Part shown: piece after piece, positions 6,753 through 13,596 of the stretch
How the letters are laid out: each line of letters starts with the position of its first letter
Numbering within the stretch: the stretch's first letter is position 1
Source of the DNA: CADCVW01 sp035644935
GTDB lineage: Bacteria > Pseudomonadota > Alphaproteobacteria > Sphingomonadales > Sphingomonadaceae
DNA length: 19,687 bases
NCBI GenBank assembly: GCA_035644935.1
Contig: DASQNO010000034.1
Span: 1 to 19,687 of the forward strand
Direction: 5' to 3'
The notes under the pieces: generated by a model
Databases searched by the model: none
Seen by the model: only the letters and a program-made list of their open reading frames with translations
What the model was told of the DNA's origin: nothing
Made by a program: the position numbers and the translations under genes

Positions 6753-8360
6753 ATGATCAAGAAGACCCCCGCCCGGCTAGAGGTTCGCGCCGCCCGCGCC
6801 GCCGACATTCCCGGCATCCTGTCGCTGATCAGTCGCGCCTATCCCGGTATAGAAAACTACGGCGCGGGGCAGATTTCCGGCCAGATCAACAATTTCCCCG
6901 AAGGGCAGTTCGTCGCCCTGCTCGAAGGCGCGGTGGTCGGTTACTGCGCCTCCTCGCGCATTGACGAGGCGGTGGCGCTGGGCGTGCACGACTGGGCGAC
7001 GATCACCGGCAACGGCTTTGGCAGCCGCCACGATCCGACCGGCGACTGGCTGTACGGCATCGAAATGGCTGTGGACGACCGGCAACGGGGTCTTCGCATC
7101 GGCAAGCGATTGTACGAGGCGCGGCGGATGCTGGCCGAACAGCTGGAGCTTCGCGGCATCGTCTTCGCCGGCCGCATGCCGGGCTACGCGCGGGCCAGGG
7201 CCAAGGTCGGCACGCCCGAAGCCTATCTGGAGGCGGTGCGCGAAGGGCAGTTGCGCGATCCGGTGATCGGCTTCCAGCTCGCCAACGGGTTCAGTCCGAT
7301 CGGCGTACTGCGCAACTATCTGCCGCTGGACAAGGCCTCGGACGGCTCGGCCGTGCACATGATCTGGCGCAACCCCTATGTCGATCCGGACGAGCCGGTC
7401 GCGTTCAGGGTGCCGCGCGGCGTCGAAAGCGTGCGCCTGGCGACCGTGCAGCTGCAGGCGCGCGCCGTCGCCGACTTCGCCGAATTCGTGAAGAACGTCG
7501 AATATTTCGTGGATGTCGCCGCCGATTACCGCGCCGACTTCGTGGTGTTCCCCGAACTGTTCACGCTGTCGCTGCTGTCGTTTGAGACGGAAACGCTATC
7601 CCCCATGGCGGCGATCGACCGCCTGACCGAACATCGCGCGCCGATCGTCGCCGAACTGTCGCGCATGGCGCTTCGCTACAACATCAACATCATCGGCGGG
7701 TCGCACCCGACGCGCACCGACGACGGCAGCGTCCAGAACGTCGCCTATGTCTGCCTGCGCGACGGATCGGTCCACGCGCAGGAGAAGATCCATCCGACGC
7801 CCAACGAGGCGTACTGGTGGAAGATCAAGGGCGGCAGCTCGGTCGACGTGATCCAGACGGACGTCGGCCCGATCGGCGTGCTCATCTGCTACGACAGCGA
7901 GTTTCCCGAACTCGCGCGGCGGCTGGTCGACGAAGGCGCGCGGATCATCTTCGTGCCGTTCTGCACCGACAACCGGCAGGGCTATATGCGGGTCCGCTAT
8001 TGCGCACAGGCCCGGGCGATCGAAAACCAGTGCTTCGTCGTGCTGTCGGGCAATGTCGGCAACCTGCCCGGCGTCGACAACATGGACGTGCAGTACGCGC
8101 AGTCGTGCATCCTGACGCCGTGCGACTTCCCCTTCGCGCGCGACGGCATCGCGGCGGAGGCGAGCGAGAATATCGAAACGCTGACGATCGCCGACGTCAA
8201 CCTCGCCGATCTGACGTGGGCGCGGGCGGAAGGCACGGTGCGCAACCTCTCCGACCGACGGTTCGATCTCTACCGGATCGACTGGAGCCGCCAGCCGCAC
8301 CGCGGAACGACGACGCCCGACCATCGCCCGGCAGGGTCCAAGGCGCCGGGCGGCGGCTGA
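6753..8360 (+). CDS. GNAT acetyltransferase-nitrilase fusion protein
   Basis: A 535-residue two-domain cytosolic enzyme. The N-terminal GNAT domain (about 9-205) contains the acetyl-CoA loop QRGLRIGKRL (111-120). The C-terminal carbon-nitrogen hydrolase domain (about 227-500) keeps the full catalytic triad: Glu268 in VVFPELF, Lys345 in QEKIHPTPNEAYWW, and Cys379 in LICYDSEFPE. Such hydrolases cleave amides or nitriles through a cysteine thioester. The same two-domain order is known, for example in B. subtilis YhcX; the natural substrate is not established. An obvious inference is that one domain acylates an amine and the other removes or processes an amide. The start ATG at 6753 is preceded by GGAAA at good spacing; the frame is open further upstream, but the added residues are unlike the family. 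It converges on the DUF72 gene with a 28-bp gap. Confidence 0.92.
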   Translation: MIKKTPARLEVRAARAADIPGILSLISRAYPGIENYGAGQISGQINNFPEGQFVALLEGAVVGYCASSRIDEAVALGVHDWATITGNGFGSRHDPTGDWLYGIEMAVDDRQRGLRIGKRLYEARRMLAEQLELRGIVFAGRMPGYARARAKVGTPEAYLEAVREGQLRDPVIGFQLANGFSPIGVLRNYLPLDKASDGSAVHMIWRNPYVDPDEPVAFRVPRGVESVRLATVQLQARAVADFAEFVKNVEYFVDVAADYRADFVVFPELFTLSLLSFETETLSPMAAIDRLTEHRAPIVAELSRMALRYNINIIGGSHPTRTDDGSVQNVAYVCLRDGSVHAQEKIHPTPNEAYWWKIKGGSSVDVIQTDVGPIGVLICYDSEFPELARRLVDEGARIIFVPFCTDNRQGYMRVRYCAQARAIENQCFVVLSGNVGNLPGVDNMDVQYAQSCILTPCDFPFARDGIAAEASENIETLTIADVNLADLTWARAEGTVRNLSDRRFDLYRIDWSRQPHRGTTTPDHRPAGSKAPGGG

Positions 8361-8388
8361 TGGACATGCGCGGCCGCCGGAGTCCTGT

Positions 8389-9198
8389 TCAGGGCTCCCG
8401 GTCCAGCGGAGCGCTGTCCAGCATGGTCAGAAGATCGAGCGCGTTGGCCGTGGCCGCCGAGGACGCGGTATTGTCGAACATGCACCACGCGTCCCGGCCG
8501 GCCTCCATCGTCTTCATGATCGATCGCGCAAAGGCCTCCAGCCGCTCGCCATCGTATGAGCTCCGGTAGATCTGCGGGGACCCGTGCAGCCGGTCATAGC
8601 TGAAGCCCAGCCAGCCGCCGGGCAGCGCCGCGGCGGGAACGCAGGCCGGGTCCGCCGCCACGCGCGCCACCCCCAGGCCCGTGAGCAGCGCGTCCGCGTC
8701 GGCATCGAACCAGCTGGGGTGCCGCGGCTCGCAGGCAATCCGCACGGGCGTGCGCGCCGCCAGATCCTTGAAGAAGCCAGTCGCCAGGTCCGCGTCGAAG
8801 CCGAGCTTGGGCGGCAGTTGGACCAGCAGCACCGCCAACTTGTCGCCGAGCCCGCCGACCTCGTCCAGGAACGCGTCTATGAGGTCCGCGCAATCGACGA
8901 GCTTGCGCTGGTGCGTGATCGTCTTGGGCAGCTTGGCCGCGAAGCCGAAGTCGGGCGGAACGCCGTCGGCCCAACGCTGCCATGTGGAGCGCCGGTGGGA
9001 CCGGTGAAACGACGAGTTCACCTCGACGCCCGTGAACCGGCCGGCATAGCGCTGGAGACTCGTGCCGTCTGCGGCGAAGCTCGCCGCGTCCTTGCCTGGG
9101 ATGCTCCAACCCGCCGTGCCGACGAACGCACGCCCGCGTGCCGCCGGCGTTCCGGTCAAAGTGCCTGCCCCGCCGCCCAGCCGCTCGCCCAGGCCCAT
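8389..9198 (-). CDS. DUF72 family (YecE-like) protein
   Basis: This is a DUF72 protein, a TIM-barrel-like family of unknown function. Landmarks are VGTAGWSIPGKD near the N-terminus, RYAGRFTGVEVNSSFHR (a family-typical E-x-N-S-x-F block), FGFAAKLPKTITHQRKL, VLLVQLPPKLGFD, and the C-terminal WCMFDNTASSAATANALDL, where members have a (Y/F)-x-x-F-D/N-N-T pattern. Length (269 residues) is normal. The ATG at 9198 overlaps the end of the flavoprotein gene by 43 bases and lacks a ribosome site. A TTG at 9159, sharing TTGA with the upstream stop and preceded by a G-rich run, would give a 256-residue protein and is a reasonable alternative. It is the last gene of the minus-strand run that begins at cydA. 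Confidence 0.88.
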   Translation of the reverse strand: MGLGERLGGGAGTLTGTPAARGRAFVGTAGWSIPGKDAASFAADGTSLQRYAGRFTGVEVNSSFHRSHRRSTWQRWADGVPPDFGFAAKLPKTITHQRKLVDCADLIDAFLDEVGGLGDKLAVLLVQLPPKLGFDADLATGFFKDLAARTPVRIACEPRHPSWFDADADALLTGLGVARVAADPACVPAAALPGGWLGFSYDRLHGSPQIYRSSYDGERLEAFARSIMKTMEAGRDAWCMFDNTASSAATANALDLLTMLDSAPLDREP

Positions 9199-10346
9199 TG
9201 GAAATTATACCCGCCCAGCCAGCCGGTGACGTCCACCGCCTCGCCGATCGCGTAGAAGCCCGGCAGATGCCGCGCCGCCATGGTGCGCGACGACAGGCCG
9301 TCGGTGGCGATACCGCCGACCGTGACCTCCGCCTTAGCGAAGCCTTCGCTGCCGTTGGGCGTGAAGCTCCAACCCGCCAGCCGCTTCTCGATCTCCGACA
9401 AGGTCGCGTCGCGTTGTGCGCCGAGTTCGCCGGGAACGGCGATGCGATCGGCCAGCGCGCCGGCGAGCCGGTCCGGAAGCGCGGCGGCGAGCGCGGTGCG
9501 CAACGACGCGCGCGGGCGAGCCCGCTTGGCCGCGAGCAGCCAGCCGGGCGCGTGTTCGGGCACGAAGTCGATCGCGATCGGCTGCCCGTGCCGCCAGTAG
9601 GACGAGGTCTGCAGGATGGCCGGGCCCGACAGGCCGCGATGGGTGAATAGCGCGGCCTCCGCGAACGCCGCGGTTCCGCACCGCGCGACCACCGGCGCGG
9701 ACACGCCGGACAGCGACCGGAACAGCGCATCTTCGCCCGGCAGCGTCAGCGGCACCAGCGCCGGGCGCGGCTCCACCACCTTCAGCCCGAACTTGCGCGC
9801 GAGATCGTAGGCGAAGCCGGTCGCGCCGAGCTTGGGAATGGACGGTCCCCCAGTCGCCAGCACAAGCGCCGGCGCGCTCGCGGCGCGGTCGCCGTGCACG
9901 ACCCGGTACATGCCGTCGGCGTGCGTCACGTCTCGTATCGGGTGCCCCATCGCGAACGTGACGTCGCCCGCCGCGCATTCGTCCATCAGCATGGCCACGA
10001 TCTGCTTGGCCGAGCCGTCGCAGAACAATTGCCCCAGCGTCTTTTCGTGCCAGGCGATGCCGTGCCGTTCGACCATCTCCAGGAAATCGGCGGCGGTGTA
10101 GCGGCCGAGCGCCGACTTGGCGAAGTGCGGGTTGGCGGAAAGATAGCGGTCCGGCGCCGCGCCCAGGTTGGTGAAATTGCAACGGCCGCCGCCCGAGATG
10201 AGGATCTTCTTGCCGGGCGCGTCGGCATGGTCGACGACCAGCACGCGCCGGCCGCGCTGCGCCGCCACGGCGGCGCACATCAGCCCGGCCCCGCCCGCGC
10301 CGAGCACGATCGCGTCGTAGGTGTGGGGGGAGGACGGACCGCTCAT
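9156..10346 (-). CDS. BaiN/HI0933-type NAD(P)/FAD-dependent flavoprotein
   Basis: The 396-residue product is a flavoprotein of the HI0933/BaiN family (TIGR00275-like). The dinucleotide-binding motif is GAGGAG at 16-21, followed by the family-specific SGGGRCNFTN at 51-60. The C-terminal FAD-contact block reads GEAVDVTGWLGGYNFQWAWASG. The central insert has the expected LATGG loop and a KSAL/YTAADFLEMVERHG helix. These proteins are predicted cytosolic oxidoreductases; a bile-acid 2,4-dienoyl reductase role is known for the gut BaiN only and should not be transferred. The start ATG has AGGAA about eight bases upstream. The downstream DUF72 gene overlaps its 3' end, so the two are probably one transcript. 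Confidence 0.92.
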   Translation of the reverse strand: MSGPSSPHTYDAIVLGAGGAGLMCAAVAAQRGRRVLVVDHADAPGKKILISGGGRCNFTNLGAAPDRYLSANPHFAKSALGRYTAADFLEMVERHGIAWHEKTLGQLFCDGSAKQIVAMLMDECAAGDVTFAMGHPIRDVTHADGMYRVVHGDRAASAPALVLATGGPSIPKLGATGFAYDLARKFGLKVVEPRPALVPLTLPGEDALFRSLSGVSAPVVARCGTAAFAEAALFTHRGLSGPAILQTSSYWRHGQPIAIDFVPEHAPGWLLAAKRARPRASLRTALAAALPDRLAGALADRIAVPGELGAQRDATLSEIEKRLAGWSFTPNGSEGFAKAEVTVGGIATDGLSSRTMAARHLPGFYAIGEAVDVTGWLGGYNFQWAWASGWAAGQAL

Positions 10347-10396
10347 GCGGGAGTTCCTATACGAGGGTTCGCTGAAATCGGGCGTGAACGAGGGTT

Positions 10397-10459
10397 CCCC
10401 GGCGTAGGCCGGGGTCCAGTCGTGCCGGCGGTGTCACTGGGTTCCGGCCTACGCCGGAG
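10397..10459. repeat. REP-like paired palindrome
   Basis: Two 24-base arms (10397-10420 and 10436-10459) are inverted copies of each other with four mismatches, around a 15-base loop. Each arm contains the core CCGGCGTAGGCCGG or its reverse. The element sits between the DUF2474 stop and the flavoprotein start, so it could act as a transcription attenuator or terminator between the oxidase operon and the flavoprotein gene. Its GC-rich palindromic form resembles dispersed repeats seen in sphingomonads (recollection, not searched). Confidence 0.7.
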
Positions 10460-10479
10460 CACCGCGTGGGTCAGGTTTC

Positions 10480-10617
10480 TCAGGGCTTCAATGCCGTGCG
10501 GATCACCCACGCCACCGCGCCCAGCACCGCCACGCTGCCCAGCCAGATCGCCGCCATCCAGGCGAGCCGCTTCCAAAGGGGGCCAACCCCTTCCGCGGAA
10601 GAGCGGTCAGTGTTCAT
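10480..10617 (-). CDS. DUF2474 (CydX-like) small membrane protein
   Basis: A 45-residue protein encoded just after cydB, with its ATG at 10617 overlapping the cydB 3' end by 11 bases. The sequence starts MNTDRSSAEGVGPLWKRLAW and continues with one hydrophobic helix (about 20-39, including WLGSVAVLGAVAWVIR). The basic LWKRLAW lead-in followed by WL-G-A-L-A-V-W/L-I-R is the DUF2474 pattern. These tiny proteins are found beside CIO-type cytochrome bd genes and are thought to be single-helix accessory subunits comparable to CydX. Position, size, strand and overlap all fit that role. It is too short for routine ORF cutoffs and would be easily overlooked. Confidence 0.85.
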   Translation of the reverse strand: MNTDRSSAEGVGPLWKRLAWMAAIWLGSVAVLGAVAWVIRTALKP

Positions 10618-11608
10618 GATAGCCGTCCTCGCTGACCTTGCCGCGAAAAACATAGTAGCTCCACGCCGTGTAGGCGAGGATCAGCGGGATCAGCACGGCC
10701 GAGCCCACCAGCATGAACATCTGGCTTTTTTCAGGAGCGGCGGCCTGCCAGATGGTCACGCGACCCGGAATGACATCGGGCCAGATCGAGATGGCGAGCC
10801 CCACCATGCTCAGCGCAAAGATCGCCAGCGTCCACACGAACGGGTGCCAGTCGCGCGTCGTCGACAAGCTCCGCCACGTCATCCACGCCGCGCCCGCGAC
10901 GAGCAGCGGCATCGGCACCGCGACGAACAGGCCGGGGGCCTCGAACCAGCGCCGCCAGTATTGGCCTTCCAGGAATGGCGTGTAGAGGCTGACCGCGGCC
11001 AGCATCGCCAGCATGCCGGGCAGCAGGTAGCGCGCGAAGCGCCGCGCGTCGGCATGGATCGGGCCTTCGGTCTTCCAGATCAGCCAGGCGCAGCCCAGCA
11101 TCGCGTAGCCGACCAGCAGCGCCGCGCCGGTGAGTAGGGAGAACGGCGTCAGCCAGTCCCACCAGCCGCCGCCGTAGGAGCGCCCGGTGACGGTGATCCC
11201 CTGCAGCAGCGCGCCCAGCGTGATCCCTTGCGCGAAGGTGGCGGTGGCGGAACCGAGGAAGAACCCCGCGTCCCACCAGCGGCGGTGATCCGCGTCGCGC
11301 CAGCGAAATTCAAACGCCACGCCGCGAAACACCAGCCCCAGCAGCATCGCGAAGATCGGCGCGTACAGCGCCGGCAGCACGATCGCGTAGGCCAGCGGGA
11401 ACGCCGCCATCAGCCCACCGCCGCCGAGCACCAGCCACGTCTCGTTGCCGTCCCAGACGGGCGCGATGGCGTTCATCGCCATGTCGCGTTCCTTGCCGAC
11501 CTTGAAGGCCGGGAAGAGGATGCCGATGCCCAGATCGAAGCCGTCCATGACGACATAGGCCGCAACGGCGAAGGCGATGATCAGCGCCCAGATGACTGTG
11601 AGGTCCAT
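10607..11608 (-). CDS. cydB: Cytochrome bd ubiquinol oxidase subunit II
   Basis: The 333-residue product is the CydB/CioB subunit of a bd-type terminal oxidase in the inner membrane. It starts with the classic MDLTVIWALIIAFAVAAYVVMDGFDLGIG block (the acidic VMDGFDLG motif) and continues with NAIAPVWDGNETWLVLGGGG, which is diagnostic for CydB. About eight to nine hydrophobic helices run to the C-terminus, ending in YYVFRGKVSEDGYHEH. The length matches the short CIO-type subunit. CydB lacks its own full haem set in most bd oxidases and pairs with CydA. It is separated from cydA by a 127-bp gap full of palindromes, and it overlaps the DUF2474 start. Confidence 0.96.
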   Translation of the reverse strand: MDLTVIWALIIAFAVAAYVVMDGFDLGIGILFPAFKVGKERDMAMNAIAPVWDGNETWLVLGGGGLMAAFPLAYAIVLPALYAPIFAMLLGLVFRGVAFEFRWRDADHRRWWDAGFFLGSATATFAQGITLGALLQGITVTGRSYGGGWWDWLTPFSLLTGAALLVGYAMLGCAWLIWKTEGPIHADARRFARYLLPGMLAMLAAVSLYTPFLEGQYWRRWFEAPGLFVAVPMPLLVAGAAWMTWRSLSTTRDWHPFVWTLAIFALSMVGLAISIWPDVIPGRVTIWQAAAPEKSQMFMLVGSAVLIPLILAYTAWSYYVFRGKVSEDGYHEH

Positions 11609-11611
11609 TAC

Positions 11612-11735
11612 TGCCCCTTCACCCGCACGCGGGAGAAGGTTGGGATGAGAGGCTTCTTCCTTCTCTCTCCCGCCGCTGTCGACGGAAGAAGAGGACCCTC
11701 ACCTCCCCCACGCGGGAGAGGATTGTCTCTGCCCA
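11612..11735. repeat. REP-like hairpin cluster between cydA and cydB
   Basis: The 127-bp gap inside the oxidase operon is almost entirely palindromic. The clearest hairpin has 11-base arms at 11616-11626 and 11629-11639 (CCTTCACCCGC and its near complement, one mismatch). A second pair, CTTCTTCC and GGAAGAAG, flanks the centre (about 11653-11660 and 11684-11691). A third, CCTCTCCCGCG-type palindrome on the minus strand, lies at about 11703-11721. The outer two share the CTCCCGCG core in the same orientation on the minus strand. Such elements can stabilise the upstream cydA message or change the cydA:cydB ratio; that role is inference. Confidence 0.65.
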
Positions 11736-13172
11736 TCACTCGGCCTCCTCCGTGCGGTCCGGCCGCTGGTCGGCGCCGCCTCGGTTCATCGAGGGCGCGG
11801 GCGTGATCCCCGCCGTCCGCACGGGCGCGTCGGCGAGGCCGGTCTCCCCGGCATGCGGCGGATGGCTCATCAGCTTCAGGATATACCAGGTGCCGATCCC
11901 GAACACGACGAAATAGACCACCACGAACGCGGTCAGCGAACCGGCGACCGCGGCGGCGTCGACCACCGAAACCGCGTCGCGGGTGCGCATCAGGCCGTAG
12001 ATGACCCATGGCTGCCGCCCGACCTCGGTCGTGATCCACCCGGCGATCACCGCCACGAAGCCCGATGGTCCCATGACCAGCGCGAAGCGGTGCAGGAGCG
12101 GCCAGTCGAACAATTTGCCGCGCACGCGGGCCAACAGGCTGAACAGCCCCAGCGCCAGCATGAGCATCCCCAGCCCCACCATGACGCGGAACGACCAGAA
12201 CACGATCTGCGCGGGCGGACGGTCCTCCTTGGGGAAGTTCTTGAGCCCCGGCAGCGGCGCGTTGAGATCGTGCTTGAGGATCAGCGAGGACAGCTTGGGG
12301 ATCTCGAGCTTGTAGCGCGTCACCTCGTCATCGTCGTCGGGCAGCCCGAACAGGATCAGACTCGCGCCGTCGGGGCTCGGTTCGTAATGCCCTTCCATCG
12401 CCAGGACCTTGGCGGGCTGATGCTCAAGCGTGTTGAGCCCGTGGAGGTCGCCCACGAAGATCTGCACGGGCGCAACCAGCGCGGCCATCCACATCGCCAT
12501 CGAAAACATCGTGCGCACCGCAGGCGTCGCATGGCCCCGGAGCAGGTGCCACGCCCCCACCCCGCCGACCACCAGGGCGGTCGTCAGGTAGGCGGCGATG
12601 ACCGTATGCACGAGCCGGTACGGAAAGCTCGGGTTGAAGATGATCTGGAGCCACGAACCGGCGGGCACGAACTGCCCGACCTCGTTCACCGCCCACCCGA
12701 CCGGCGTGTGCATCCAGCTGTTGACCGACAGGATCCAGAAGGCGGAAATGAAGGTGCCCAGCGCGACCATGCAGGTCGCGGCGAAGTGGAGCTTCCTGCC
12801 CACCTTTTCCATGCCGAAGAGCATGACGCCCAGGAACCCGGCCTCCAGGAAGAAGGCGGTGAGCACCTCGTAGGCCATCAAGGGTCCGATCACGGGACCC
12901 GCCTTGTCCGAGAACACGGACCAGTTGGTGCCGAACTGGTAGGACATGACGATGCCCGACACGACGCCCATCGCGAAGGCGATCGCGAAGATTTTCAGCC
13001 AGTAGCGGAAAAGATCGAGATAATGCGCCTTCCCCGTCTTCAGCCACAGAGCCTCGAGGACGGCGAGATAGCTTGCCAGCCCGATCGAGAAGGCGGGAAA
13101 GATGAAGTGAAAGCTCACCGTGAACGCAAACTGTGCGCGGGCGAGGATCAGGGCGAGTTCGGCGTCGGTCAC
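11736..13172 (-). CDS. cydA: Cytochrome bd ubiquinol oxidase subunit I, CIO type
   Basis: The 478-residue catalytic subunit oxidises quinol and reduces O2 to water at the inner membrane. Expected ligands are visible: His22 in SFHFIFPAFSIG (the b595 position), His189 in YRLVHTVIAAYL and Met331 in FWSFRVMVGLG (the b558 pair). In the quinol region, Lys255 and Glu260 occur in LEHQPAKVLAMEGHY, and GRQPW is at 385-389 with Glu383 just before it. The Q-loop is short and SFHFIFPAFSIG is CIO-like, so I call this the cyanide-insensitive branch rather than the long-Q-loop E. coli type. The GTG start at 13172 has only a weak ribosome site, but the N-terminus aligns with the family. The last 35 residues form a hydrophilic, Pro/Ala-rich tail without family counterpart that I recognise. 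Confidence 0.96.
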   Translation of the reverse strand: MTDAELALILARAQFAFTVSFHFIFPAFSIGLASYLAVLEALWLKTGKAHYLDLFRYWLKIFAIAFAMGVVSGIVMSYQFGTNWSVFSDKAGPVIGPLMAYEVLTAFFLEAGFLGVMLFGMEKVGRKLHFAATCMVALGTFISAFWILSVNSWMHTPVGWAVNEVGQFVPAGSWLQIIFNPSFPYRLVHTVIAAYLTTALVVGGVGAWHLLRGHATPAVRTMFSMAMWMAALVAPVQIFVGDLHGLNTLEHQPAKVLAMEGHYEPSPDGASLILFGLPDDDDEVTRYKLEIPKLSSLILKHDLNAPLPGLKNFPKEDRPPAQIVFWSFRVMVGLGMLMLALGLFSLLARVRGKLFDWPLLHRFALVMGPSGFVAVIAGWITTEVGRQPWVIYGLMRTRDAVSVVDAAAVAGSLTAFVVVYFVVFGIGTWYILKLMSHPPHAGETGLADAPVRTAGITPAPSMNRGGADQRPDRTEEAE

Positions 13173-13358
13173 GGGATGATCCGTCAGGCCGAATGTCGTG
13201 CTTCGGCGGTCCTCATGTAGCGCGGGCGCACGCCCTTTGCGAGGAAGTGCGCGTGCAATTCGCGCGACCGCGCATGCAACCCGCGGCGATCATCGGCCGT
13301 TTGCCCACGGAGGCGCCGCGCCCGCCGGGGCGTGCGCCATTCAGCCAAGGAGCGAGCG
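13173..13358. promoter_or_regulatory. Divergent promoter region, cydA / 64-residue protein
   Basis: This 186-bp region must drive the oxidase operon leftward and the small gene rightward. I looked for an FNR/Anr-type TTGAT-N4-ATCAA site and found none. No convincing -35/-10 pair stands out in this GC-rich sequence. Confidence 0.35.
13347..13352 (+). promoter_or_regulatory. Ribosome binding site for 64-residue protein
   Basis: AAGGAG six bases before the ATG at 13359. It selects that start over a GTG at 13332 in the same frame and is the best evidence that the small gene is translated. Confidence 0.7.
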
Positions 13359-13553
13359 ATGACCAGAAGCAGCCATGTCGGGACCGGGGACATGCCCCAG
13401 AACCAGAACAATGCGATGAGCGACGATCCGGGCGACGGCGGGCGCAAGTCGTTCACCACCGGTGGCGAGGGCACGGGCCCGGCGGGCGCGCCCGACGATC
13501 AGGGTGCCGACCGGCTCGCCGAACTCGGCCGCAAGGGCGCCAAGCAGGACTGA
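13359..13553 (+). CDS. Small hydrophilic protein, function unknown
   Basis: A 64-residue protein that I do not recognise. It is rich in Gly, Asp, Ala and Asn/Gln, with MPQNQNNAMSDDPGDGG, then TTGGEGTGPAGAPDDQG, and a short basic amphipathic C-terminus (ADRLAELGRKGAKQD). It has no signal peptide, membrane helix or cysteine, and it looks disordered. The strong AAGGAG site with ideal spacing and the codon use of the neighbourhood support a real gene. It is transcribed away from cydA and converges on the TpsB gene across a strong hairpin. A stress-type small protein is possible, but nothing in the sequence shows it. Confidence 0.7.
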   Translation: MTRSSHVGTGDMPQNQNNAMSDDPGDGGRKSFTTGGEGTGPAGAPDDQGADRLAELGRKGAKQD

Positions 13554-13562
13554 GGCAGGCGC

Positions 13563-13587
13563 CCGGCGCACGCACGGCGTGCGCCGG
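13563..13587. terminator. Bidirectional hairpin between convergent genes
   Basis: A perfect 11-base stem (CCGGCGCACGC and its complement) with a 3-base loop lies between the stop of the 64-residue gene and the stop of the TpsB gene. There is no T run on either side, so it is a terminator-like hairpin rather than a canonical intrinsic terminator. Its position between converging genes fits termination in both directions. Confidence 0.6.
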
Positions 13588-13596
13588 ATGCGCGGC

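Noticed and set aside
11853..13220. Plus-strand open frame of 455 codons opposite cydA
   Set aside because: It is antisense to a clear cydA and rich in His/Arg/Gln, as expected for the complement of a conserved gene.
13173..13358. FNR/Anr-type box upstream of cydA
   Set aside because: No TTGAT-N4-ATCAA-like sequence is present.
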